NCBI GenBank assembly: GCA_016180845.1
Contig: JACPAK010000001.1
Coordinates: 1-64,000 of the forward strand
DNA from: Deltaproteobacteria bacterium
GTDB taxonomy: Bacteria > UBA10199 > JACPAL01
DNA length: 64,000 bases
Direction of reading: 5' to 3'
Below are positions 34,575-42,564 of this stretch, in pieces. The position numbers were made by a program, and so were the translations under genes. How positions within the stretch are numbered: position 1 is the stretch's first letter; every line of letters begins with the position of its first letter. The notes under the pieces were generated by a model. The model had not been told where the DNA came from. It did not search any database and was given only the letters and a program-made list of their open reading frames with translations.

Positions 34575-36029
34575 ATGATGACTCATCACAAATGTTTCAA
34601 GCTCGGTGTTGTTCTCCTGACAGCCTGTCTGCTCTCTTGTGATAGCGGATCTGGCACCTCAACAACATCGGAAGTCGTATCGGATCCCTCTGAATTTGAC
34701 GATGTCGATTTTGTCCCGGCGGATATCTCCCTCATGAACCTTATAGGGACATCGACAACGACAAGCACACTTGAATTTGAACCTGCTGAGATCGGAAGTT
34801 CATCCCTTATGGGCTGCCAGGCCCATCAGCTTCTCAAGGAGGTCGAAAGAATTGGCCAGCAAGCTACTTTATTTCAATGCTATATCAGTAATGCCACCGC
34901 CTTGCTGCCGCTCGCAGGAATTTTTCTGTCGCTCGATGAATATACTTACGTAACACTCGAACTCAAAGGCGAGGCGTTAAATACCAAGGGATATATTGGC
35001 GATGACGGCAAAATGAAATTCCGAATAAAAAAGGGGGTCGCAACTTCGAAGGTTGGAACACTCGCAGTAGAACTATGTCAGAACGATACACAAACAGACG
35101 CTTTTTTTCTCCAGATTGATCTCAGCACCGGAGCCGTTTCACTCAACCTGACCCACCGCTACAGGCATAATCTGGACGACCCGGCTCTGGATGATTGGAC
35201 ACAAGTCACCGGGACAGTCCTCATTGATCCGGCTCAAAAAGGAACCAATGTCTTCGCAAAAGTGGAATCATTGGCGAATATTATTTATGCCCTTTATCAA
35301 ATCAAATTTGATGGAACTTTTGGCGCCGGTCATATGCAATTTCAGTACGACAACGATGGCGGCCCTGATGAGAAGGCCAACAATTTTGCTTCAGGATGTT
35401 TTGATGGTAATTTCTCGGGAACGGATCAGTTTTTAACATGCATGCTCTCCCTTTTTAACTCTGAAGAGGGATCAGGGAAATTTGCTGCAACCGGAAACTT
35501 CCCTGGCATTACGTTTCAAAATTTGCCTAAATTCCCCGGTTTGATTGCCGCTGGTGAAGGCACAATTTATTGCCCCATCAGTGGTTGCAATCCGGTAACA
35601 CAAGCTCAACAGGACACATGCAAAACCCCGACCCCCGCGGTATCTTGTTTTTGTCTGGAGACAAAACCTGTCGCTGAGGGCTGCTCTTTTACGGCCGATC
35701 GTACTGAGCATTTTACGATCTCCTCCTCTGAAGGAACACCAACATTTACCGTAGCAAACAGTTCTATCTTTTCGTCTCTCGTCGAAAATTTCAGTATGCC
35801 CACAGCTGTTGAAACCCTCAGCAAAAATTTTGGTGATTATGCGTGGGATTGCAAAACCCCTTCAAAAGCAGCGTCTGCTTCCATTCAAACAAGCAGCTTC
35901 GATTTCAATGGAACAACGTGTGACAAGGTCTATGCGAAAGCGAATTTTGAGGAATCAGAACAGACCTCTTGCTTTCAAGACGAGGGGGCAGATCTCGTCT
36001 CAGATATTGCCAAACAACTTGGATTATAA
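34575..36029 (+). CDS. Unknown Cys-containing lipoprotein, 484 aa
   Basis: The lipoprotein signal LLTACLLSC (Cys22) is followed by an acidic Ser/Thr linker. The mature part is beta-rich with about 15 Cys in scattered pairs (YCPISGC, CFCLETK, DKVYAKANFEESEQTSC), which suggests disulfides and an extracytoplasmic location. No family is recognised. It begins 6 bp after the small exported protein and so likely ends the five-gene cyclase operon. The stop TAA lies only 2 bp from the 3' end of the convergent tRNA-Arg gene, so its transcript would run antisense through the tRNA unless stopped. Confidence 0.65.
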   Translation: MMTHHKCFKLGVVLLTACLLSCDSGSGTSTTSEVVSDPSEFDDVDFVPADISLMNLIGTSTTTSTLEFEPAEIGSSSLMGCQAHQLLKEVERIGQQATLFQCYISNATALLPLAGIFLSLDEYTYVTLELKGEALNTKGYIGDDGKMKFRIKKGVATSKVGTLAVELCQNDTQTDAFFLQIDLSTGAVSLNLTHRYRHNLDDPALDDWTQVTGTVLIDPAQKGTNVFAKVESLANIIYALYQIKFDGTFGAGHMQFQYDNDGGPDEKANNFASGCFDGNFSGTDQFLTCMLSLFNSEEGSGKFAATGNFPGITFQNLPKFPGLIAAGEGTIYCPISGCNPVTQAQQDTCKTPTPAVSCFCLETKPVAEGCSFTADRTEHFTISSSEGTPTFTVANSSIFSSLVENFSMPTAVETLSKNFGDYAWDCKTPSKAASASIQTSSFDFNGTTCDKVYAKANFEESEQTSCFQDEGADLVSDIAKQLGL

Positions 36030-36031
36030 TG

Positions 36032-36105
36032 TGCGCCTGGCAGGATTCGAACCTGCGACCCCTTGCTTCGTAGGCAAGTGCTCTAATCCACTGAGCTACA
36101 GGCGC
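36032..36105 (-). tRNA. tRNA-Arg (anticodon ACG)
   Basis: The minus strand folds into a full cloverleaf of 74 nt: acceptor GCGCCTG pairing with CAGGCGC, D-arm GCTCAGTGGATTAGAGC, anticodon stem CTTGC/GCAAG with loop CTACGAA giving ACG, and T-arm GCAGGTTCGAATCCTGC. The discriminator base is A. CCA is not encoded. ACG reads CGU and, after A34 deamination to inosine, CGC and CGA. Confidence 0.97.
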
Positions 36106-36143
36106 AAAACGTTTCCTGTATATCGTATATTGGGGGATCGAAT

Positions 36144-36665
36144 TCAAATACCTTTTTTTGAATCCGAAAAGACAGAAAGAAGACCGGTAAACAAAAGGAA
36201 GGCGATCGTTAACTTACCTGTTGTTTGTGAGCTAAAAACTCTTATGGCCCTCTGAAAGGCATCGTTCACTCCAGAGTAAAAGAGACCAATGACAAATGCC
36301 GATCGATGCTGAGGCCACCCAGACTGGTTCATCGCTCCATAAGCTCGCCGCATTTCATACGAAATAATTCCAAGGTCATCGTACCACCGCCGTAACTCCT
36401 CTGCCGAAAGAGTTGCACTGGGAAGCGGGTATCTTTTCTGATGAGCAGCGGCACGATTTGCTGCAGATACGAGACGACGGTAATGATACCTCGCTTTTAT
36501 TTCAAATCGTGAATCCCCTAATCGATCAGCCCAAGGTTGGACCTTCGCCTTGAGTTCTCCAGGAAGTCTTTCCATCCCATCGGCAGGGGTAATCAGGCGC
36601 AGCCCGGAAAGTGCCCGAGCATACCGACCGATCCCAATCACGGCATCCTGCTGTCCCCCATCCAT
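36144..36665 (-). CDS. Unknown protein with C-terminal transmembrane segment
   Basis: A protein of 173 residues from the ATG at 36665, which lacks a ribosome-binding site. The frame stays open upstream through codons reading SSQRYFVKDDAPVR up to the atp terminator, without a usable start. The N-terminus may therefore be missing. The central part is basic and helical (FEIKARYHYRRLVSAANRAAAH, LRRWYDDLGIISYEMRRAY). A hydrophobic helix (KLTIAFLLFTGLLSVF) near the C-terminus would anchor it. No family recognised. It lies between tRNA-Arg and the atpE terminator. Confidence 0.5.
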   Translation of the reverse strand: MDGGQQDAVIGIGRYARALSGLRLITPADGMERLPGELKAKVQPWADRLGDSRFEIKARYHYRRLVSAANRAAAHQKRYPLPSATLSAEELRRWYDDLGIISYEMRRAYGAMNQSGWPQHRSAFVIGLFYSGVNDAFQRAIRVFSSQTTGKLTIAFLLFTGLLSVFSDSKKGI

Positions 36666-36714
36666 TCTAACAGGAGCGTCGTCTTTGACAAAATAACGTT
36701 GCGAGGAAAATACA

Positions 36715-36752
36715 AAAAAAAGCCCCCACGCCAGAAAGGCGAGGGGGCTTTT
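36715..36752 (-). terminator. Rho-independent terminator of the F0 ATPase operon
   Basis: On the minus strand AAAAGCCCCCTCGCC and GGCGTGGGGGCTTTT form a stem with a TTTCT loop, followed by a run of eight T. It begins about 18 bases after the atpE stop. Confidence 0.92.
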
Positions 36753-36769
36753 CGCTCTATACCATGACC

Positions 36770-37114
36770 TTAGATCTTCCCCTGTAGCAAAAACGCAATA
36801 ACCAGTGCGTAAATGACGAGGGATTCGATGAGCGCCAATGCGATGATCATCGGGGTTTGGACCTTTGCGGCAGCACCTGGGTTTCGTGCGATTCCTTCAA
36901 GTGCAGCGGCAGCAGCTCGGCTCTGGCCTAAGGCACCGCCGAAAGCAGCGATACCAATTGCAAAACCTGAGGCGAGCGCCAACATCGGCTTGACCCACAG
37001 GCTGTCACCCGCCGCAGCAGAGGCCACCTCAGCTCCATGCTCTTGGGCAAACGTGACCGCAGAGACGAGAAGAAAAGAACAGAGTCCGCTTAAGAAAGTA
37101 ATAATCCGCTTCAT
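36770..37114 (-). CDS. atpE: F-type ATP synthase subunit c
   Basis: This is the rotor-ring subunit. The ATG at 37114 has a perfect AAGGAGG eight bases upstream; a GTG three codons earlier overlaps that site and is rejected. Two transmembrane helices flank the polar loop ARNPGAAAK. The ion-carrying carboxylate is Glu97 in [10 protein letters not shown], and Gln64 lies on the first helix. The protein is 114 residues, longer than the usual 75-90, because of an N-terminal signal-like segment of about 24 residues (cleavage near TFA-QE), as known in some other phyla. It is followed by a strong terminator and lies 92 bp downstream of atpB. Confidence 0.95.
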   Translation of the reverse strand: MKRIITFLSGLCSFLLVSAVTFAQEHGAEVASAAAGDSLWVKPMLALASGFAIGIAAFGGALGQSRAAAAALEGIARNPGAAAKVQTPMIIALALIESLVIYALVIAFLLQGKI

Positions 37115-37206
37115 GATATTCACCTCCTTCCTTCTGAAAGTCCCTGCAGTCTCTCTTGCGTGTCTAAACAGTCCAAAAAATCGGACAAATCGTAGCTTTT
37201 ATCTAG

Positions 37207-37908
37207 TTAATGTCCCTCTTCATGTGCCGTCGCGAGCGCGATATAGATCATCGACAGCAAAGAAAAGACAAAAGCCTGGATAAAGGCGACAAACAGACCC
37301 AGGGCCATAAAAACAACCGGTACCAGGACCGGTACCAAATCTGAAAAAATTCCCAAAACCAGATGATCGCCCGTAATGTTCCCAAAAAGACGCAGTGAGA
37401 GCGAAACAGGGCGCACCAGATGACCGATCATTTCAATCACAAACATGAGCGGTGCGAGCCAGACAATCGGTCCCATGAAATGTTTGAGGTAGTTTTTAAG
37501 ACCATGGGCGCGAATCCCCATCGCATTGTAATAGACAAAGACGGTAATCGCACAGGCGAAATTGGTATTAATGTTATCTGTCGGGGGTACAAAACCGGGG
37601 ATGACCGAAAGGAGATTGCAAAGAAAGATATAGATGAAAAGCGCCCCAATGAGTGGGAAATATTTCGGGGCCTCATGACCCATGACCCCTTCCATGAGTC
37701 CGAGAATATTTTCGACAGCCGCTTCAAAAATATTGGTGAGACTCATCTTCCCCTCTGGAATCAAACGAGACTCAGGATTCTTCAATTTTCGGTGGGCAAG
37801 AAATGAGGCGATCACAATCAAAAGGACAATAAAGGCAGACGAAAAGATATGGACGTTGTGATGATCAATCTTGTCCGTAATCAGGCTGAACCACGTAAAG
37901 TCATGCAT
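37207..37908 (-). CDS. atpB: F-type ATP synthase subunit a
   Basis: The stator proton-channel subunit. The essential arginine is R173 in VSLSLRLFGNITGDH. Other family features are LCNLLSVIPGFVPPTDNINTN and the C-terminal helix AFIQAFVFSLLSMIYIALA. It has 233 residues with five to six hydrophobic segments. The start overlaps the upstream atpI-like gene by 28 bp. The remaining ATPase genes (b, delta, alpha, gamma, beta, epsilon) are not in the window, so the operon is split. Confidence 0.96.
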   Translation of the reverse strand: MHDFTWFSLITDKIDHHNVHIFSSAFIVLLIVIASFLAHRKLKNPESRLIPEGKMSLTNIFEAAVENILGLMEGVMGHEAPKYFPLIGALFIYIFLCNLLSVIPGFVPPTDNINTNFACAITVFVYYNAMGIRAHGLKNYLKHFMGPIVWLAPLMFVIEMIGHLVRPVSLSLRLFGNITGDHLVLGIFSDLVPVLVPVVFMALGLFVAFIQAFVFSLLSMIYIALATAHEEGH

Positions 37909-38141
37909 AAGTAAACCACCAAAGGGACCGAAAAACCTCCCAAAAACGCGAGGGGGGTAACATGCCCCTTCCAGAGAATCAAGGAGATAATCCCGAAGAG
38001 AAAGAGGAACTTAGCCACGACCAACAGACCGAGCCTCCCCTTCCCCTTCTCCTGTCCGATTCTTCGAACAATTTTCGCGAGGAAGTATAGATTAATCCCC
38101 GCAATAATCCCTCCCAAGAGAAAACTCGTTATGATTTTCAC
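37881..38141 (-). CDS. AtpI-like ATP synthase accessory membrane protein
   Basis: An 86-residue protein with three hydrophobic segments (IITSFLLGGIIAGINLYFLAKIV, LGLLVVAKFLFLFGIISLIL, TPLAFLGGFSVPLVVYLC), which fits subunit I of the F0 operon (helps assembly of the c-ring in characterised species). The start is GTG 38141 with AGAGGAAG upstream, one base after the atpZ stop. It overlaps atpB by 28 bp. The assignment rests on hydrophobic pattern and context. Confidence 0.7.
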   Translation of the reverse strand: MKIITSFLLGGIIAGINLYFLAKIVRRIGQEKGKGRLGLLVVAKFLFLFGIISLILWKGHVTPLAFLGGFSVPLVVYLCMTLRGSA

Positions 38142-38142
38142 G

Positions 38143-38370
38143 TTACTTCCTCTTCTCCTTCCAAGTCGCAATCCGGATCAGATTATAAAAACCGCCGATC
38201 GACCCAAGGATCAGCCCGATCAGGGTCAACCACGGCATCGTCCCCCACTTCCGATCGAGCCATTGTCCGAGCAAGAGTCCACCGATCACCATGCTGGCGA
38301 GCTGAAACCCGATCGCACCGTAGATTCCCCAGGCGACGATGAAGCTGTCTTTTGGAGGTTCTTTTTTCAT
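38143..38370 (-). CDS. atpZ: AtpZ/AtpI-family F0 accessory protein
   Basis: A 75-residue protein with two hydrophobic helices and the family pattern [49 protein letters not shown]. Members lie at the start of many bacterial F-ATPase operons and are linked to ion uptake or c-ring assembly. The ATG overlaps the hemL stop (ATGA), which ties hemL into this operon. Confidence 0.85.
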   Translation of the reverse strand: MKKEPPKDSFIVAWGIYGAIGFQLASMVIGGLLLGQWLDRKWGTMPWLTLIGLILGSIGGFYNLIRIATWKEKRK

Positions 38371-39644
38371 TCAAATGCCTTTTCTGCTGCCTTCACCGTC
38401 TTCTCAATATCTTTTTCACTATGCCCCATCGACACAAACGCCGCCTCAAACTGCGAGGGGGGGAGATAAACCCCGTTCTCCAACATCCCATGAAAGAATT
38501 TGGCAAACCGCTTTGTATCACAACTCCTCGCTGATTCCGCATCGAGAATCTCTTTCTCTGTAAAAAAAAGGGTAAACATCGAACCGGCCCTTTCAACCTT
38601 CACCGAAATGTTTTTCGCCTTTGCCACCTCTTCCAAACCTTGGGTCAGTTTCTGAGTCAAGGTGTTGAGAAAAGCGTAAGGCTTTTTCTTCTTCAAGACC
38701 TTGAGGGTCGCAAGCCCCGCTGTCATCGCAACAGGATTTCCCGACAATGTCCCCGCCTGATAGACAGGCCCTTCAGGGGCGACCAACCCCATGATCTCTC
38801 GTCGTCCGCCATACGCCCCGACTGGAAAACCTCCACCAATAATCTTCCCCAACGTGGTGAGATCCGGAGAAACCCGATAGAGCTCCTGCACCCCCCCATA
38901 CGCAACACGGAATCCCGTCATGACCTCATCGAAGATAAGAAGCGCCCCTTCTCGCTGACACAGTTTTTTGAGGCTGGTGAGAAAATCCCTCCTCGGCAGA
39001 ATCACACCCATATTTCCGACGATCGGTTCGACAATCACCGCGGCAATCTCTCCTGGGAATTTTTGAAAATGCCTTTCGACAGAGGCAACGTCGTTAAAGT
39101 TGGCCACGAGCGTCAAGGAGGCGAACTCCTCGGGGACGCCGGCACTGTTCGGCACACCCAGTGTCGCTGCGCCGGAACCGGCCTGTACGAGCAGAAAGTC
39201 GGCATGTCCGTGATAACAACCATCGAACTTGACGATCCTCTTTCGCTTCGTAAAACCACGAGCAACACGCACCGCCCCCATGACCGCCTCGGTCCCTGAA
39301 TTGACAAAGCGAACTTTTTCTATGGAAGGAAAGGCCTCGCAAACCTCCTGGGCCAGTTCGACCTCTGTCTCCGTCGGGGCCCCGTAACTTGTCCCCTTTT
39401 TTAATTGTTTCTTAACGGCATCAACAACATCCGGGTAAGAGTGCCCCAGGATCATCGGCCCCCAACTGCCAACATAGTCGATGTACTCGTTCCGATCGAC
39501 ATCCCAGATCTTCGCTCCTTTTGCTCGTTGAATAAAAAGGGGAGTCCCTCCGACAGACTTGAAGGCGCGAACGGGGGAGTTCACACCTCCGGGCATGAGC
39601 TTAAGGGCTGATTGGAAGAGACCCTCTGACTTGGAAGAGTTCAT
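38367..39644 (-). CDS. hemL: Glutamate-1-semialdehyde 2,1-aminomutase
   Basis: A PLP enzyme of the C5 pathway that makes 5-aminolevulinate for haem and corrinoids. The Schiff-base lysine is K267 in [18 protein letters not shown]; the pyridine-binding Asp is D239 ([12 protein letters not shown]); [17 protein letters not shown] binds phosphate. The ATG at 39644 overlaps the upstream stop (ATGA), giving 425 residues; a start at 39686 would run into the neighbour. The gene is coupled on both sides, to an unknown protein upstream and atpZ downstream. Confidence 0.97.
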   Translation of the reverse strand: MNSSKSEGLFQSALKLMPGGVNSPVRAFKSVGGTPLFIQRAKGAKIWDVDRNEYIDYVGSWGPMILGHSYPDVVDAVKKQLKKGTSYGAPTETEVELAQEVCEAFPSIEKVRFVNSGTEAVMGAVRVARGFTKRKRIVKFDGCYHGHADFLLVQAGSGAATLGVPNSAGVPEEFASLTLVANFNDVASVERHFQKFPGEIAAVIVEPIVGNMGVILPRRDFLTSLKKLCQREGALLIFDEVMTGFRVAYGGVQELYRVSPDLTTLGKIIGGGFPVGAYGGRREIMGLVAPEGPVYQAGTLSGNPVAMTAGLATLKVLKKKKPYAFLNTLTQKLTQGLEEVAKAKNISVKVERAGSMFTLFFTEKEILDAESARSCDTKRFAKFFHGMLENGVYLPPSQFEAAFVSMGHSEKDIEKTVKAAEKAFE

Positions 39645-40315
39645 CTTCTGCGAACCCACGACTCGCAGGCATAAAGCAGGCGACAAGACTTTGCAAAGAC
39701 ACGTTGAGACTTATCCAGGAGAACCATATCATCAACCATTGCCCGATCACGAGGTCCTCTCACAATTCTCGCCTGAAGTTTCCCGATCCTTTCGGTCAGC
39801 AAATCAAAAAATGCCTGCTCCCTTCCCCTCAAGGGCCGTTCGGATCGTCTCATGCGACGACGTAATTCACTCATGACCGCTTCAGCCACATCGGGATTCC
39901 CCGTATATCGGCCAACGGTCACCTGAACTTTTTCCATTTTACGGTGGGCAAACACAGAAGCAAGAACGGCCAAATCCCAGTTGGACGGTTTCAATCGATC
40001 CAGTTTTTGAGTGGTTAAATTGTATTCCGCCCCCCTGCGAGGTGGATGGAACCGTGGCCGTGGACTCGGACCGATCCTTGCTTCACCACGCCCTCGAACA
40101 TTCGGCGCATACCCCCTCGCCGCTGCGGCCCGATGGGAGAAGGTTCCTGTTCCTACAGTCGGTTGGAGGCCAGCCCAAGGGGACCTGGAATGAACAAGTC
40201 CTGCGAAACGATCAACACCCGGTGTGGGTCGCCCTCCAAAAACGGCACGCGTGACGTGACGAGCAACACGCCCTCCCAGTGCGACAGCAGCTCTACTTAT
40301 AGAATGGATGGCCAT
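39641..40315 (-). CDS. Unknown basic protein, 224 aa
   Basis: Not recognised. The first 100 residues are Arg/Gly/Pro-rich and probably disordered ([39 protein letters not shown]). From about residue 105 it is helical and charged ([58 protein letters not shown]). Strongly basic, with two late Cys. The stop overlaps the hemL ATG, so it is translated in the same operon. The base composition is slightly richer in G and C than the neighbours in its first half. Confidence 0.6.
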   Translation of the reverse strand: MAIHSISRAAVALGGRVARHVTRAVFGGRPTPGVDRFAGLVHSRSPWAGLQPTVGTGTFSHRAAAARGYAPNVRGRGEARIGPSPRPRFHPPRRGAEYNLTTQKLDRLKPSNWDLAVLASVFAHRKMEKVQVTVGRYTGNPDVAEAVMSELRRRMRRSERPLRGREQAFFDLLTERIGKLQARIVRGPRDRAMVDDMVLLDKSQRVFAKSCRLLYACESWVRRR

Positions 40316-40369
40316 AATGAGATCTTCCTATTGCAGATACAACTACGAAATTAAAAAAACAACAAAGAG

Positions 40370-41314
40370 TTAGGAAACAAACCCTCTTAGAAATTCCTTC
40401 ACAAACGATTCTGAGAGCGGTGGAGTACTCGCTGATAAATCCCACGCCCTTTCTAGCTGGGCCCGGGCAAAATAAAAATCCCCCGATGGATCTTCCTCCC
40501 AAAAAATCCGGAGGAGCGGATCTTCTTTTCTTCTGTAAAGTAACATCAGGTCGGCATGGAGTTGATGTGGTGTTGGAGGGACGGAAGTAAAATATCCGAC
40601 CAGATAGCCATCAGGAATCGCACCCGTTTTGAGAAATCCCTCATAGTGGGGTGAGCTTCGATGTACATAATCACTATAGTAATCAGCGGGACGAGATCGC
40701 AATACCCGCTCCATCGCCTCTCGAGCCGCCTTTTGGGCGTCTCCTTTCAGACGAAAGGTCAGTGTCCCTGAATAAACCTCCCGTCCATCATGAAACTCAA
40801 GTCGTGGAGCCGCACGGAGGATTCTTTGCTGCCATGGCTTCCCTCGGGCGTTCATGACATCTGCCAAATAAAACAGATTCCTGAGCAGGGAATCGGCAAT
40901 AATTCTTGAGCCAATAGCACCTCCAATTAAGGCAATCGCGGTGGGAACCAGCGAATTGGTTTCAGGAGAAACCATCGAATATCTGAACTCATTCACAGTA
41001 GCATAAAAAATTATACCCGCCACGAGCAATACCGGATGATGGGAGATCATCAGGCAGGTGGCAGCCAGCTCTGAAACATCAAATCCAAATTCATGAAGCG
41101 CCACACCTGTGGAAACTTCACGGCTTGAATGGAAATAATTGGCAACCGTACGGGCCATCACTATAGCCCCCCCAAAGAGGGCAACATATTTCGCACGACT
41201 CCACCTCGGAGATTCCTTATGAACTGCGTGCGAAAACCCCTGTGTCACTGCCAACTGCAGAAGACTCCCTGTACAAGCAGAAAGGGGAAAAGAGGGGGGG
41301 ATCAAATCAACCAT
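40370..41314 (-). CDS. Unknown multi-pass membrane protein
   Basis: A 314-residue protein with several hydrophobic segments in the first 170 residues (AKYVALFGGAIVMARTVANYF, SELAATCLMISHHPVLLVAGIIFYATV, VPTAIALIGGAIGSRIIADSL). A soluble C-terminal domain of about 140 residues follows (YSGTLTFRLKGDAQKAAREAM, PHQLHADLMLLYRRKEDP). No family recognised. It lies 54 bp upstream of the unknown basic protein and probably heads the operon leading to hemL and the F0 genes. It is divergent from hpnH. Confidence 0.6.
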   Translation of the reverse strand: MVDLIPPSFPLSACTGSLLQLAVTQGFSHAVHKESPRWSRAKYVALFGGAIVMARTVANYFHSSREVSTGVALHEFGFDVSELAATCLMISHHPVLLVAGIIFYATVNEFRYSMVSPETNSLVPTAIALIGGAIGSRIIADSLLRNLFYLADVMNARGKPWQQRILRAAPRLEFHDGREVYSGTLTFRLKGDAQKAAREAMERVLRSRPADYYSDYVHRSSPHYEGFLKTGAIPDGYLVGYFTSVPPTPHQLHADLMLLYRRKEDPLLRIFWEEDPSGDFYFARAQLERAWDLSASTPPLSESFVKEFLRGFVS

Positions 41315-41395
41315 CGTTCAATCTATCGGCAAATACCCACAAACGTTGCTTTTTGTCTTGATTGGAGAGCGAAGCAAGACTAATCCCTCTCCCTT

Positions 41396-42442
41396 ATGTC
41401 GGTTCCTGTTTCCCAGGCCGTGCGGATCATGAGTTATGTGTTGATCCAGAAATATCTGAGACACCGAAAGCGCTATCCGCTCGTCCTGATGCTCGAGCCG
41501 CTTTTTCGATGCAATCTGGAGTGTGCCGGTTGCGGAAAGATCCAATTCCCAGAAGAAATACTGAAACAAAGTCTGACCCCGGAACAATGCCTGAAGGCGG
41601 TCGATGAGTGTGGGGCCCCGGTCGTCAGTATCCCCGGGGGGGAACCGCTGATCCATCCGCAGATCAAAGAGATCGTCGAAGGGATTGTCGCACGAAAGAA
41701 GTACGTTTATCTTTGCACGAACGCAATCCTTCTGAAAAAGAAGTTGGACTTGTTTACCCCTTCAAAATTTCTGACCTTTAGCGTCCATATGGATGGGCTG
41801 AAAGAGGAACATGACCATGCCGTTTGTCGTGAAGGGATTTTTGATCTCGCTGTCGAGGCGATCCGTGAGGTCAAGAAAAGGGGTTTTCGAGTCACCACGA
41901 ATACCACCCTGTTCGATGACGCGGACCCCGAGCGGGTTCGCGAGATGTTTGATTATCTCTCGGAACTCGGTGTGGAAGGGATGATGATCTCACCCGGCTA
42001 CTCTTACGAAAAGGCGCCGGATCAGGAACATTTCCTGAAACGCGAAAGAACCCGTCAGCTCTTTTCCCAAATCCTGTCAAACCCGAAGAAAAAATGGCAG
42101 TTCAATCAATCACCTCTTTTCTTACGATTTCTGCAGGGAAAGGAAGACTACGAGTGCACCCCTTGGGGAAATCCCACCTATAACGTCTTTGGTTGGCAAA
42201 AGCCGTGCTACCTGCTGAGTGACGCTGGTTATGCAAAGACCTTCAAGGAACTGATGGAAGAAACCCCATGGCAAAAGTATGGCACGGGCCGCTATGAGAA
42301 ATGTGCCGATTGCATGGTCCATTGCGGCTATGAGGCATCGGCAGTCGAAGAGACCTTCTCCTCATGGAAAGGTTTTTCAAAAACGGTCCGCATGACCCTT
42401 TTTGGGGACAAGGAACCCCAGGTAGGTCCCGTCTCAAATTGA
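41396..42442 (+). CDS. hpnH: Adenosyl-hopene transferase (radical SAM)
   Basis: HpnH joins the 5'-deoxyadenosyl group of SAM to diploptene, the first step of C35 hopanoid side-chain synthesis. The radical SAM motif is C39, C43, C46 ([13 protein letters not shown]), preceded by the strongly conserved [31 protein letters not shown] and the SPASM-like C-terminal cysteines ([13 protein letters not shown]) all match the family. The length of 348 is typical. There is no clear ribosome-binding site before the ATG at 41396, but the N-terminus fits the family. The next hopanoid gene, hpnG, is 3.8 kb downstream on the same strand. Confidence 0.93.
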   Translation: MSVPVSQAVRIMSYVLIQKYLRHRKRYPLVLMLEPLFRCNLECAGCGKIQFPEEILKQSLTPEQCLKAVDECGAPVVSIPGGEPLIHPQIKEIVEGIVARKKYVYLCTNAILLKKKLDLFTPSKFLTFSVHMDGLKEEHDHAVCREGIFDLAVEAIREVKKRGFRVTTNTTLFDDADPERVREMFDYLSELGVEGMMISPGYSYEKAPDQEHFLKRERTRQLFSQILSNPKKKWQFNQSPLFLRFLQGKEDYECTPWGNPTYNVFGWQKPCYLLSDAGYAKTFKELMEETPWQKYGTGRYEKCADCMVHCGYEASAVEETFSSWKGFSKTVRMTLFGDKEPQVGPVSN

Positions 42443-42535
42443 TAAAATTATCATTCTGAGAAAGGGGGTTAGAAGGGAGGAGCCGTTAAGCAGATGATAT
42501 CTGCAACCTTTGTATCACGGCCCTCAGACGGCTTT

Positions 42536-42551
42536 TGGCATGAGAATTGCT
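42536..42551 (+). promoter_or_regulatory. Sigma54-like -24/-12 element
   Basis: TGGCAT-N5-TTGCT has the invariant GG (42537-42538) and GC (42549-42550) exactly 12 bp apart. It lies 14 bases before the ATG of the large exported protein. Transcription would start near 42562, leaving almost no leader. A chance match is possible. Confidence 0.4.
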
Positions 42552-42564
42552 TATCTAGTCTAGT

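Noticed and set aside
36770-37114. Sodium-specific c-ring of the ATP synthase
   Set aside because: Subunit c has Gln64, Glu97 and a following Ser, as sodium-binding rings do, but the next residue is Leu rather than Thr. To my knowledge the same ESLxIY pattern is common in deltaproteobacterial rings that are taken to use protons. The ion cannot be decided by eye.
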